Shown here one piece after another: positions 32,223 through 40,460 of a DNA stretch of 60,411 bases. The stretch is from a virus, in the IMG/VR virus record IMGVR_UViG_3300009370_000029, positions 1 to 60,411 of that record. One strand, 5' to 3'. Under the pieces are notes generated by a model that saw nothing but the letters and a program-made list of their open reading frames with translations, was not told the DNA's origin and did not search any database. Each line of letters begins with the position of its first letter. Within the stretch, counting starts at the first letter, position 1. A program made the position numbers and the translations under genes.

Positions 32223-33214
32223 TGGAATTGTGATCCTTTGTCTGCGGCTGCGGCGACTGCGCGAACCACTTGGGAGGCATTGTCAAATATGGCATATGGG
32301 AGTCGAAGGGCGGTCAGCTTGTCTCGGATTAGGCCATTGAAATACTCTTCGCGTTCTTCGTCATCCATGGATTTCCAATGCGTCCCTCCTTTGCTAAAGG
32401 AATCTATGATGGTCTCTCGGTCGACCAGGACTCGTTCGATCTTGATTCGATTCACCACATACTCGTCATAGGACGAATCCGCAGGACGGTCATAGTGAGA
32501 GGTCGCGGCATGTTTCCAAAGGGTCTGGCTAAGTTGATCGGCATGTTTTTTCATGACCCCCTCCATTGCATCAATGTAGTCCTTGACCATGGAGTGCAAT
32601 AGCTTGCCTGTTTGAGCCTGAATCACACGATTGCCCTTCACCGAATTCTTTTCCTGCCTGCTAAACTTATGATGAATTGCAATAGGCGATTTGTCATTTC
32701 TTGGATCCATCTCAGTCCAGATTTTAAACGTAGAGGCCAGGGGCACCTTGTTTCCTAGATACTTCTGGACCAGCCTGTTGATAGCCTTTAGCCCATCCTG
32801 GTACAGCACATGCCCCAAATCTCCATCTATGGATGTCAGATAGTATAGCTCCAGCCATCGACGCCCTGTCTTGTCTGGGCGGGACATGATGTCATAGGGG
32901 GAGGAGATCAGGATGTCTGCATCCAGCTGGAAGACAAGCCCACCGGACACATTGATTCCCCCGGCAATGAGATCCCTTTCCATGCGTGTGAAGGCCGAAA
33001 TGGATTTCCGTTTTCCTTGTAGTGCAACCATGTCGTCAATGAATTTTGGATTGGTCACATGGAACACTCTCATGCGAGGAGGCTTGCCTGATCCAAAGAT
33101 CCTCCTGAACATGGGAGTGGAAAGGGGAAGATGCACGTCCATCATAAAGATATGCTCGGAGGCACTCTTGGTCCATTGGGGGCGTTCTGCAAGGTAGTGT
33201 GTAAATGATTTCAT
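32219..33214 (-). CDS. MKSF-leader protein, possible ADP-ribosyltransferase-like fold
   Basis: The 331-residue protein begins MKSFTHYLAE / RPQWTKS, the best leader match (LAE). RMRVFHVTNPKF (about residue 47), KRKSISAFTRM (about 69) and GGLVFQLDADILISSPYDIM resemble the R / S-x-S-x-F / core order of ADP-ribosyltransferases, the class of T4 Alt, which is also packaged and leader-cleaved. The catalytic glutamate cannot be placed, so this is only a hint. TATAAATAG sits 5 nt before the ATG, overlapping the previous gene's stop. Confidence 0.6.
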   Translation of the reverse strand: MKSFTHYLAERPQWTKSASEHIFMMDVHLPLSTPMFRRIFGSGKPPRMRVFHVTNPKFIDDMVALQGKRKSISAFTRMERDLIAGGINVSGGLVFQLDADILISSPYDIMSRPDKTGRRWLELYYLTSIDGDLGHVLYQDGLKAINRLVQKYLGNKVPLASTFKIWTEMDPRNDKSPIAIHHKFSRQEKNSVKGNRVIQAQTGKLLHSMVKDYIDAMEGVMKKHADQLSQTLWKHAATSHYDRPADSSYDEYVVNRIKIERVLVDRETIIDSFSKGGTHWKSMDDEEREEYFNGLIRDKLTALRLPYAIFDNASQVVRAVAAAADKGSQFQ

Positions 33215-33219
33215 ATACC

Positions 33220-33228
33220 CTATTTATA
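33220..33228 (-). promoter_or_regulatory. TATAAATAG overlapping a stop codon
   Basis: The last codons of the PEP-CTERM-like gene (Tyr-Lys-stop) read TATAAATAG, 5 nt before the next MKSF gene's ATG. It matches the late consensus but would give almost no leader, so it may be coincidental. Confidence 0.4.
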
Positions 33229-33714
33229 CACGCCGCGATTCTTCCATTTATTCAGGATCGCCAGCATTCCAATCCCTGCCATCAAGAGCAAGGATACCGA
33301 TGATGGTTCTGGAACAACGGTGACAGACAATGGTTCGCTCCATTCGCTGCGACTGACAGCCATCTCGAATGAATAGCTTTCATGCGACCAATATTCTTCT
33401 TCCTGTATCGAACGGGCTCGTATCCAAATTGTTTCAGGATGAAGCCACTTTACCGTATAGTAGCACAGGCTGTTTGGATCGTATAGTTGTTGTTCTTGTT
33501 GTTCTTCAGGGCATGGAATTCTAAAATAGTCATCTGTTGTCGCTCCTTGGAATGAATTTCCCAGGTCAATGACATCAAACCAATTTGCATAGTCTGCGGA
33601 CTCTTGGAACTCCCATGTGGTTGGTTGTTGAGGCACTAGTATTTGTTCTCCATAAAAGGGCATGGTAATATATCTGGGGGGCTGTAGAAATTTGGCGGCG
33701 TAAAAGTTTTCCAT
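33220..33714 (-). CDS. Protein with PEP-CTERM-like C-terminus
   Basis: The 164-residue protein has a fibronectin-III-like body (TIWIRARS, WSEPLSVTV) and ends VPEPSSVSLLLMAGIGMLAI followed by LNKWKNRGVYK. A VPEP motif, a hydrophobic helix and a basic end are the layout of PEP-CTERM signals recognised by exosortase. No N-terminal signal peptide is visible, which is unusual for that class. CATAAATAG followed by GAG lies just upstream. A host-derived origin or a mimic of a host surface protein is possible. Confidence 0.65.
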   Translation of the reverse strand: MENFYAAKFLQPPRYITMPFYGEQILVPQQPTTWEFQESADYANWFDVIDLGNSFQGATTDDYFRIPCPEEQQEQQLYDPNSLCYYTVKWLHPETIWIRARSIQEEEYWSHESYSFEMAVSRSEWSEPLSVTVVPEPSSVSLLLMAGIGMLAILNKWKNRGVYK

Positions 33715-33969
33715 GGTAACTCCTATTTATGCAAAGTTACTAAATTGTGTAGTAGTGGCATGTGATCGACCAGTGGAATAAAAAAGTTTCGACCGTTATC
33801 GTTCATAACTCCGGGCCAACGTTGCCTTGCACAGCCGAAATTGGCAGTGTGGCAGCAGACTCTCTCCCTCGTGGTGTGTGCAATGCAGGGTGCAGCTTGC
33901 CATTGGTGACACACATATGATATATTATACTTTAGTCAAATCCCATTTTCAGGTAATGTAGTTTTATGC
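33715..33969. other. Intergenic region before the first plus-strand pocket
   Basis: No convincing gene is present. A short minus-strand frame at 33723-33914 has no ribosome site or recognisable product. A CTCTCCCTCGTGG segment near 33860 resembles the repeats at 30584 and 30827. Confidence 0.4.
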
Positions 33970-33977
33970 TATAAATA
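33970..33977 (+). promoter_or_regulatory. Late promoter motif TATAAATA (plus strand)
   Basis: TATAAATAGGAACATT directly precedes the ATG at 33986. The octamer is the T4 late-promoter consensus used by gp55 sigma. The leader would be only a few nucleotides. Confidence 0.65.
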
Positions 33978-33985
33978 GGAACATT

Positions 33986-34168
33986 ATGATAGATGACATC
34001 ACCCCCTGGAGAATTATACTATATTCCGTCTCGGCCATTGCAGTTGCCCTTGGCATGTTTTCCCTCACCTTCTGGGGGAATTTCTTCATGGATGCAGGCA
34101 TCATACTAGCCATCATTTGGACGGAAGGAATGGTGACGGAAAAGGATGATAATGAGCCCTTCCTGTGA
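33986..34168 (+). CDS. Small two-helix membrane protein
   Basis: The 60-residue protein has hydrophobic segments at about residues 9-26 and 30-47 (IILYSVSAIAVALGM, DAGIILAIIW) and a charged C-terminus. It is one of only five plus-strand genes. Its end overlaps the next gene. Holin-like topology is possible but unproven. Confidence 0.6.
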   Translation: MIDDITPWRIILYSVSAIAVALGMFSLTFWGNFFMDAGIILAIIWTEGMVTEKDDNEPFL

Positions 34169-34448
34169 ACTATGCGTGCTAGAGCGCAAGACCCATTGGT
34201 ATGTAGAGGCAGACGATTTTGTGGTCTGCGACTGTACAATTTGTGGCGTGCCTCAGGTCGTGCTAAGAGAGCATTCAATGGAGCCCTCCAGCGAGGTCCT
34301 GGCTAACATGGAGGATGTGCTATCTGCAATTGCCCGAAAGTTTTACAAGGGCGAAGGCTTTTGGATTGACAAGGTCCAAAGAAAAATATCGGACCATCTC
34401 CATTGGCACGCCAGGCCAGCACTACGATATATGAACGTCAGTCCTTGA
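34152..34448 (+). CDS. HIT-like protein with N-terminal CxxC
   Basis: From ATG 34152 (AAGG 6 nt upstream; ATG 34146 is an alternative) the protein is 98 residues. It has CELCVLERKTHWYV at the N-terminus and DHLHWHARP near residue 83. H-x-H-x-H is the histidine-triad signature of HIT nucleotide hydrolases/transferases, and an N-terminal CxxC is common in that family. Its 3' end overlaps the convergent oxygenase gene by 11 nt. Confidence 0.65.
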   Translation: MSPSCELCVLERKTHWYVEADDFVVCDCTICGVPQVVLREHSMEPSSEVLANMEDVLSAIARKFYKGEGFWIDKVQRKISDHLHWHARPALRYMNVSP

Positions 34449-35217
34449 GCAACCCTTGGAAATGCACGATGAGCACATAACGAGCACCCTTTGTGACAGG
34501 ATTGATACCATGATATGTCCAACCATCCCATACAACTCCATCACCTGCACTGGGTTTGGGTATAAGGACTTCGTATTCGTGAATTAGCTTTCTTCCATCT
34601 TTGCCGAAATGTTTCTCATCTTCTGGTGTCCTCATGCGGAATCCACTAGATACTAATATTTCCCCACCTTCGTATTCATCTCCATCATTTAACGCAATCG
34701 AAAGTGATGCCATATCAGGAGTAGAATAGTTGGGCTCACCTGGGATGTTGGGAGAAGCACTAAAATCAACATGTATCATGGGGGCTTCTTTCTTGTTCGG
34801 ATCGACAGGGTTAGCATCATAGTCTCTGGGTGTATATTTACGAATCCAGAAAGTATCCCATGAGTCAATAAAATCAATGGGTCCGTTATAGGGTAAAATT
34901 TCATTCATGACCTGAATCAAAGGCAGGATGCATTCGTGCAGGCGTTTTGCCATTAGATTCCCTTTAGAAAACCACGAATCAAATTGCCCTTTACCTTGAT
35001 TACGCATAAGGGAATAGTTTAGACTGACCTCTGTGAGGGTGTCATAAGTGACATTGACATTAGATTTCTGCTCTTCTGGGCAGGACTCAAGATATTCTAT
35101 CAGGTCCTTAGCCAGGCCGGGCTCGCCCATAGAATCGAACAGGTTAGGAAATGCAATAAACCTAGGAGCGGAATTGTGTATTGCAATAGGAAATTCATTA
35201 TGATTTTTAATGGGCAT
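34438..35217 (-). CDS. 2OG-Fe(II) oxygenase, prolyl-4-hydroxylase-like (second)
   Basis: The 259-residue protein has HVD (MIHVDFSAS, near residue 150), GGEILVSSGF, and the distal WTYHGINPVTKGARYVLIV with the third ligand His and the 2OG-binding Arg. It fits a P4H-type hydroxylase acting on an unknown protein or other substrate. It is convergent with the HIT-like gene and follows a membrane protein gene by 1 nt. Confidence 0.82.
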   Translation of the reverse strand: MPIKNHNEFPIAIHNSAPRFIAFPNLFDSMGEPGLAKDLIEYLESCPEEQKSNVNVTYDTLTEVSLNYSLMRNQGKGQFDSWFSKGNLMAKRLHECILPLIQVMNEILPYNGPIDFIDSWDTFWIRKYTPRDYDANPVDPNKKEAPMIHVDFSASPNIPGEPNYSTPDMASLSIALNDGDEYEGGEILVSSGFRMRTPEDEKHFGKDGRKLIHEYEVLIPKPSAGDGVVWDGWTYHGINPVTKGARYVLIVHFQGLLKD

Positions 35218-35218
35218 A

Positions 35219-35464
35219 CTATATGTATAAGGCTAAAAGATAGGCTCCTACTCCAAAAAACGTGATATCCAATAATCTGTCCTTCAGGTGCAAATTGTCC
35301 GCCTTTCGCCATTGTTCCCACTCGCGGATAAATCCCATGATTAATCCCGAGGCTACAACTGAAATGGTGCTTCCAGGAAATAGCAGTACAGGGAGCAAAA
35401 CCAAGACGGCATAGACTGCATGACCTGTTTGGTCGATTAGTTGCTTTTTTAAGTATTCTTTCAT
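35219..35464 (-). CDS. Small membrane protein with two or three hydrophobic segments
   Basis: The 81-residue protein has TGHAVYAVLVLLPVLLFPG (about residue 13), a middle segment TISVVASGLIMGFI and a C-terminal ITFFGVGAYLLALYI. An REWEQWRK charged loop separates the last two. This topology is compatible with a class I/II holin, but the family is not recognised. Its ATG overlaps the protease-gene stop. Confidence 0.6.
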   Translation of the reverse strand: MKEYLKKQLIDQTGHAVYAVLVLLPVLLFPGSTISVVASGLIMGFIREWEQWRKADNLHLKDRLLDITFFGVGAYLLALYI

Positions 35465-36471
35465 GCTGTCACAATTTCTACGCCGAAAGTGTCTAGGACC
35501 GTCTCTATTGGGCTAAACACGGTGATGGTGTCCGATCCTGCAAATAATAGTCCAACAACCTCGTTGTTGTCATTCAGGACTACACTGCCTGAGTCGCCAC
35601 CTTGGCAGTAGCCATCTGAAATGATTTGATTTTCAAACAGCACCGCACCTTTGCCTATTCCGTAGTCTACAAGTATATCAACATTTGTCTGGATGACCTT
35701 GCCTGTGGTCAGGCCTGTAGTCCTTCCACTTTTCTTAACTTGAAGCCCAATCTGTTCGCCATGAGCCCAGCCAGTGGGAATGCCTACTTCTAGGATTTCA
35801 GGAGAAACATCAATCCCATCAACAGGCACAACAGGAGCAGCCAAGGCTCCATCAAAAAGGTTAGGCGACAAGTCTTCCTCCTCTTCACAGAATATGCCGA
35901 ATAGCGCACACAGGAAATTCTTAATCAATGCAAGGAACCCATCCTCTTCTGGTTTGCCTTTGTCAAAACGAATGGGTTCAAAGTGTTCCAAGGTTGCAAT
36001 TTTGTTGGCCAACGCCACACCCCCATCGTGTGGCCCAGGCTGTAGGATTATGTCTCCCTTTTTGCCTGCATTGGTATGCGCCAGGACGTGATTATTACTA
36101 AGAATGAAATTATCAGTCCCATCTGTTACCATACACCCAAACGTCCCAGCCGTGATGCTTTGATGCCCAATGGACACGCCTCCTAGAGCAGGGCGAACTC
36201 TGGATTCGCGTAACCCCACTCCAGATGTGCTAAGACGGAGGGGGAGAGCATTGATCTTGCCTGTTTCTATGACATCAGTCTTGACGCCATCTATCTCGTC
36301 TGGAATCAATGCAGATTTACGCAATTCGCTCTTAGGCAATTTCTTCTCGACAAGCACAGAAATGCATGGTTCGTCTGTGTCTACTCCTCCTGTATTTTTA
36401 TTCCCATACCCAACACCTATCACATTCTGTTTCTTTAGGAGTTTTCTTCTATCTTGTCTGGCAGTGTTCAT
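35461..36471 (-). CDS. Trypsin-like serine protease
   Basis: From ATG 36471, which has CGGAG 8 nt upstream, the protein is 336 residues. It has FILSNNHVLAHT with the catalytic His (near residue 125) and QGGDSGSVVLND with the nucleophile Ser (near residue 298), the order of S1-type proteases; the Asp is probably in the LFDGALAAPV segment. An acidic loop with two cysteines interrupts the middle. No signal peptide is present. It could be a virion maturation or anti-host protease. Confidence 0.75.
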   Translation of the reverse strand: MNTARQDRRKLLKKQNVIGVGYGNKNTGGVDTDEPCISVLVEKKLPKSELRKSALIPDEIDGVKTDVIETGKINALPLRLSTSGVGLRESRVRPALGGVSIGHQSITAGTFGCMVTDGTDNFILSNNHVLAHTNAGKKGDIILQPGPHDGGVALANKIATLEHFEPIRFDKGKPEEDGFLALIKNFLCALFGIFCEEEEDLSPNLFDGALAAPVVPVDGIDVSPEILEVGIPTGWAHGEQIGLQVKKSGRTTGLTTGKVIQTNVDILVDYGIGKGAVLFENQIISDGYCQGGDSGSVVLNDNNEVVGLLFAGSDTITVFSPIETVLDTFGVEIVTA

Positions 36472-36475
36472 GGTG

Positions 36476-36805
36476 TTATGCTCCGAATGATTCGCCACAA
36501 CCACATGTGGTTGCAGCATTAGGGTTGTCAATATGAAATCCTGTGTCCATCAAGGAATCAGCATAGTCCAGGTATATTCCTGTGAGATACAGCGCACTCT
36601 TTTCATCTACTACAATTCGTATTTCACCATCGGTTATGATGTGATCCTTCTCCTCGTCAATTTTATCATCAAAGGCTAGATCATATCTCAAACCAGAACA
36701 CCCACCACCAATGACGCTAATCCGTAAAGGATGATTTGCGGGCTTTTCCATCTGCTTTAGATGATACTTTATCATTTCTGTTGCCTTAGGCGACACGTCT
36801 ATCAT
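36476..36805 (-). CDS. A-type Fe-S carrier (IscA/ErpA/HesB family)
   Basis: The 109-residue protein has VIGGGCSGLRY with Cys36 and CGCGESF with Cys101 and Cys103, the three cysteines that hold a 2Fe-2S or 4Fe-4S cluster in A-type carriers. Host ErpA/IscA pass clusters to apoproteins. HesB-like genes are known in marine phages, probably supporting host or phage Fe-S enzymes. It overlaps the tail-spike gene's stop by 4 nt. Confidence 0.88.
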   Translation of the reverse strand: MIDVSPKATEMIKYHLKQMEKPANHPLRISVIGGGCSGLRYDLAFDDKIDEEKDHIITDGEIRIVVDEKSALYLTGIYLDYADSLMDTGFHIDNPNAATTCGCGESFGA

Positions 36806-39354
36806 TTTTTCATTTTCTTCTTTTTACGACGAGGGTTAAGGAACAGCACCTGTGGCTCACCAAACACTGGTCCGCTTTCTTCGCCATATCTGGCATACTG
36901 TCCTTTCTTGGCATCACGCAATTCATAATTGAAATTAGGCGACACCCAAGAATTCAGGAAGATCGGACCCCGCGATGATCCATGATGGAAATTGAGATGA
37001 TCGTTTGTTGCAGATGCATGAATGCGAGAAGTGGATCTTGGATCAGGATTCAGGTCTGTTCGTGGAGTGGGGAAATTGAATGTGCATTGATCCCATACAC
37101 CTGTATAGTATGCACCAGAGTTCCACCAGACATCCATGATGGCCGTATTGGATGTGATTCCTGCAAAGTATCGAGAACGGGCTTGGGCTCCTCCGTGCAG
37201 CCATGTCTCGTGGCGTGTCGTGCCTGTGATCTTGGCATTTAGAACAGAGAAGCTCCCTCCGCTCCATGCAAGAGGCGATGGCCCCTGGGCCCAGTTCCAT
37301 GAATTGGCACTCGGATCTCCTCTGCTCCATGTAGCCGGTAATCCAAACGAGACTCCATTGTTTTCAAATTCGACATCCCAATACAGGTTGGCTAGTGCAT
37401 TGAATTGCCCTGTGGCTGCCCCCTGGTAGGCATTCATAAATTTGCATTTGATCCACGAGACTTCGGAACAGTTTCCGTGAAACGCTCCGAGCATCGTAGT
37501 GTTTGCAATTGGGCCTTTCCATGCAGGAGGAAGTGGTGATCCCAGACCAGAACCAGATGCATACTTGCCGCCATCGAATACGACATCATAGAATGTGCAT
37601 TCCTGCGATGCTCCTCCCTGCCCCATGCGATTCTCAAAATAGAAATTGGCATTGGCCGCAACCGTGACATCGCGAGGATCATGAATGCCATCTTCATTGA
37701 GTGGTGCAGGGACTGTCTTGAATGTGATCCCTTGTATTTGGGAATGATTGAATCCTTCGGTAATGAACGTGGTACATTCTCCGTTTCTGGCTTGCCAAGG
37801 ATCCCTCCAGATGATCGTGTTTGCGCTGCCATTTCCTGCAATCCATGCGCCAGAAAAATGATGATGTGTGTTGGCTGCAACTGTATTGAAATGCAGAGCA
37901 TCCGTGATTCGATAGGTGCCCTTGGGAATATACATGACCTTGGGTGATTGATTTCTGTTATCAATATGCCCATATGTGTCGTCCAATGCTGTTTGGAGTG
38001 CAACTGTATCATCTACAACTCCATCGCCTACTGCATTATATGGAGCCTCGGTAACATCGATCATGCCAGGAAGTTTCTCTGTTAGAAGAACTCTGGGCGC
38101 AGGCTCTGGCACAGGAACAACAGGAATATGATCAACTTCCCCCTTCGGAGGAAATTTAGTGTACTCCTTGTCGTCTGGTATTCTTCTTTGGAATGGTCTT
38201 CCTTTATCTCCTGTTAGAGCATGATGTTCATAGTAGTTTCCATAGGAAATCTTGTGTTTTGCATTGACCTCAAGGATGTTGTCTGGATTTCTCAGGCAGC
38301 ATCCAATTGCGACAATATTTGTCTCTGGTGCATTTCCCGAGACAATGGTCCGGCCGACTGTTCCCATGTTGGCACCAAGTATCCAGAGTGTTCCAGGTTT
38401 GCTGCTCTGAATATCAACGGTGTGTGCCTCACGGGAAAGATACATCGATGACATGGCATGTTGCATGGCTGGAAGAAATACGTTTATGGGATTATCTTCA
38501 TATGATTCTCTATCATCAATTTCCAGATAGCGTGGAACTCTTGAATACGGTCCTCCATTCTCTGGAGTGTTCGGGCCTTCGGAACGAATGTCAACCAGGG
38601 CATGTGGCAGCCCATTGTACGTTCCTGACTCAATTCGGACATCGGCTGTGCCTGCCTGAGACTGATGCCCTGTCGTATACATTCGCAGGCGTCCACGCTT
38701 CTGCCATACATGATATTGCTTCCCGCCAAATGGATTGCTCTCGATGGCTGCGCGTGGATATCCTCCTCCACCAATATTCCCTCCCATGACGACAACATCT
38801 GCCTCTGGATGATCCACCATGATGGACGAATCAACACGGGCCCGTGCCGAGAGCATACAGGTTTCAAACTTGAAGTATCCTGGCCCCCGAAAGAGCATCT
38901 TGCTCTCGGTGACTGTACAATTCAGGAACTCTGCCCAGACAGGATCGATATTTCCTTCGACAAGAACTGCAACCTGATTCTTTGGATCGGCATCACCATT
39001 TGTAGCAACACTTCCATTGGGCTTGATGCCACGAAATGACAATCGAGAAAAGCTGATCTGACAGTCACTCCCTGCAATCTTGAACAATGGTTCATTTGGA
39101 TTTGTTGCATACAGGGAATTTCCCATTGTACTCCCACCATGAATGAAAATAGAACGGGAATAGTTCTCAGGAATCACAATGGGATTATCTATTTTGTATG
39201 CTGCACCATATCTGTTAGAATAAAGGGGAGGAGTAGGAGGATGCAAATAAAAATACCCATCCGTGTGTGATTCGACTGCTGCGACAATGGCCGAAGACAG
39301 TTCTTCTGAAGATGTGATAGTAGTGAACTCACTATAAGTTTGGGGTCGAGCCAT
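36802..39354 (-). CDS. Beta-helix tail spike/pectate-lyase-like protein
   Basis: The 850-residue protein appears to hold two right-handed beta-helix regions. The second starts DVTEAPYNAVGDGVVDDTVA and continues with VMYIPKGTYRITDALHF (about residue 430 on), the Pectate_lyase_3 signature used by phage depolymerases. The first region (residues about 1-390) has repeating short strands with the same style. It probably binds or degrades a surface polysaccharide. The C-terminus ends in a basic RRKKKKMKK tail, odd for a spike. Confidence 0.8.
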   Translation of the reverse strand: MARPQTYSEFTTITSSEELSSAIVAAVESHTDGYFYLHPPTPPLYSNRYGAAYKIDNPIVIPENYSRSIFIHGGSTMGNSLYATNPNEPLFKIAGSDCQISFSRLSFRGIKPNGSVATNGDADPKNQVAVLVEGNIDPVWAEFLNCTVTESKMLFRGPGYFKFETCMLSARARVDSSIMVDHPEADVVVMGGNIGGGGYPRAAIESNPFGGKQYHVWQKRGRLRMYTTGHQSQAGTADVRIESGTYNGLPHALVDIRSEGPNTPENGGPYSRVPRYLEIDDRESYEDNPINVFLPAMQHAMSSMYLSREAHTVDIQSSKPGTLWILGANMGTVGRTIVSGNAPETNIVAIGCCLRNPDNILEVNAKHKISYGNYYEHHALTGDKGRPFQRRIPDDKEYTKFPPKGEVDHIPVVPVPEPAPRVLLTEKLPGMIDVTEAPYNAVGDGVVDDTVALQTALDDTYGHIDNRNQSPKVMYIPKGTYRITDALHFNTVAANTHHHFSGAWIAGNGSANTIIWRDPWQARNGECTTFITEGFNHSQIQGITFKTVPAPLNEDGIHDPRDVTVAANANFYFENRMGQGGASQECTFYDVVFDGGKYASGSGLGSPLPPAWKGPIANTTMLGAFHGNCSEVSWIKCKFMNAYQGAATGQFNALANLYWDVEFENNGVSFGLPATWSRGDPSANSWNWAQGPSPLAWSGGSFSVLNAKITGTTRHETWLHGGAQARSRYFAGITSNTAIMDVWWNSGAYYTGVWDQCTFNFPTPRTDLNPDPRSTSRIHASATNDHLNFHHGSSRGPIFLNSWVSPNFNYELRDAKKGQYARYGEESGPVFGEPQVLFLNPRRKKKKMKK

Positions 39355-39363
39355 GTGTTACTT

Positions 39364-39552
39364 TTACCTCATTCCCTTCCATCCCTTGGGAAGAGCAGCC
39401 TCTCGTATTTCCTTGAGACGCCTCCGATATTTCTCTTTCGATGTCTCTCTGATGTTTGGGTCAAACACATCTTCGGACAGATCATAGGTCAATTCGCCAT
39501 CACGACGAATATAGATTGGGCGTTCCTCTAAAAAACTTCCGAATGATTTCAT
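39364..39552 (-). CDS. MKSF-leader small protein
   Basis: From ATG 39552 the 62-residue protein begins MKSFGSFLEE / RPIYIRRDG, matching the leader family with LEE as cleavage site; the frame is open further upstream without a leader. The rest is a basic helix (KEKYRRRLKEIREAALPKGW). Cleavage would leave a 52-residue basic peptide, the size of T4 internal proteins. It is 4 nt downstream of a small membrane protein gene. Confidence 0.65.
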   Translation of the reverse strand: MKSFGSFLEERPIYIRRDGELTYDLSEDVFDPNIRETSKEKYRRRLKEIREAALPKGWKGMR

Positions 39553-39556
39553 TTTT

Positions 39557-39817
39557 CTATTCTCCGTTCTCTCCTTGCTGAAGAATATCTGATATTCTTT
39601 TCTCGTAGGAATCGCCCCAGAGCTTCCGTTCAAACTGTTGCTGATCATTTAACTGATCCACAATAGTTGTCAGTTTTTCGGTAGAGTCGTGTGCATTTTC
39701 TGCCTTTGTCATCCAACGCACGCCCCCACCAATAAGAGCCCCAAATGCAGCAAGTGTTAAAATTGTTGTAATGACACGCATTGGGTTGATTTTGAGTTCT
39801 ACTGTCTTTTCCATCAT
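39557..39817 (-). CDS. Membrane-anchored coiled-coil protein, i-spanin candidate
   Basis: The 86-residue protein has an N-terminal membrane segment (VITTILTLAAFGALIGGGV, about residues 15-33) followed by a charged, helical C-terminal part (STEKLTTIVDQLNDQQQFER). N-in/C-out with a periplasmic coil is the form of Rz-type i-spanins. The lipoprotein gene lies directly upstream. The pairing suggests a two-component spanin, but Rz usually precedes Rz1, so the order is unusual. Confidence 0.5.
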   Translation of the reverse strand: MMEKTVELKINPMRVITTILTLAAFGALIGGGVRWMTKAENAHDSTEKLTTIVDQLNDQQQFERKLWGDSYEKRISDILQQGENGE

Positions 39818-39823
39818 ACTATT

Positions 39824-40066
39824 TCACTCCGATAATGTTTCAGGGCCAGAAGGGCACCATACCCCACCCCATACTTTTTCGCATTTGGAATCTTCGGTGC
39901 ACATTAGTTTCCATAGATTGCTCTCGGCATCATTTTCTTCACACCAGGCTTCTCCCATCATATCTGGAGGAGTGGGAGGTTCAACAGGTGGAGGAAGAGG
40001 AATACATGAAAAAAAGAAGGTGAATACTATTGACAGCATAACCGTTTTAAGTATATTTCGCATCAT
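39824..40066 (-). CDS. Proline-rich lipoprotein, o-spanin candidate
   Basis: From ATG 40066 (AGGAGGG 7 nt upstream) the 80-residue protein has a lipoprotein signal peptide ending FTFFFSC and then IPLPPPVEPPTPP. A small lipoprotein with a proline-rich start is the hallmark of Rz1-type o-spanins. It also has five later cysteines, more than typical Rz1. CATAAATAG at 40092-40100 is a late-promoter-like motif. Confidence 0.6.
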   Translation of the reverse strand: MMRNILKTVMLSIVFTFFFSCIPLPPPVEPPTPPDMMGEAWCEENDAESNLWKLMCTEDSKCEKVWGGVWCPSGPETLSE

Positions 40067-40091
40067 CAATAATCCCTCCTGCTGCTGTTCA

Positions 40092-40100
40092 CTATTTATG
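40092..40100 (-). promoter_or_regulatory. Late-promoter-like CATAAATAG
   Basis: The motif differs from TATAAATAG by one base and is about 26 nt upstream of the lipoprotein start, with AGGAGGG between. Confidence 0.5.
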
Positions 40101-40106
40101 TGTTTT

Positions 40107-40460
40107 TTAGTTCATCAAACCCATGGCCACATCTACCAGCCATACAATTATTGCTGCCATTATGCCCATTGCAGAAAATGCAGTATATACTTTGATCTTG
40201 AGCTTGACCAGGTCTTCGTTGACCTTCTTTTGTACCACCTCTGATATTCTGGCTGCGTTGATATGGCTTGCAGTCTTGCTCAGGCTATCGCGCAATTCGA
40301 CAATTTCGTCTTTGGTGACTGCACTCACACCACTCTCGTCCACGATCATTTTCAGGTTTCTTAGGTCGTGGCGGATCTCTTTCAGTTCTTGCTCAAGAGC
40401 CCCAAACTCTCTGTCGGTAATAGTCCAAGGCCATTTCTGGTTTTCATCTGATGCATTCAC
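40107..40460 (-). CDS. Coiled-coil protein with C-terminal membrane anchor
   Basis: The 117-residue protein starts at GTG 40460, overlapping the upstream stop (GTGA) behind an AGGAAG site. Residues 20-85 are coiled-coil (EQELKEIRHDLRNLKMIVDE) and the C-terminus is hydrophobic (FSAMGIMAAIIVWLVDVAMG). It lies just upstream of the lipoprotein and membrane-coil genes, so the three may form a lysis or membrane module. The holin role is conjecture. Confidence 0.55.
   Translation of the reverse strand: MNASDENQKWPWTITDREFGALEQELKEIRHDLRNLKMIVDESGVSAVTKDEIVELRDSLSKTASHINAARISEVVQKKVNEDLVKLKIKVYTAFSAMGIMAAIIVWLVDVAMGLMN

Noticed and set aside
33723-33914. 63-codon minus-strand frame
   Set aside because: It has no ribosome site, an odd Cys/His-rich translation and covers a repeat-like intergenic region.
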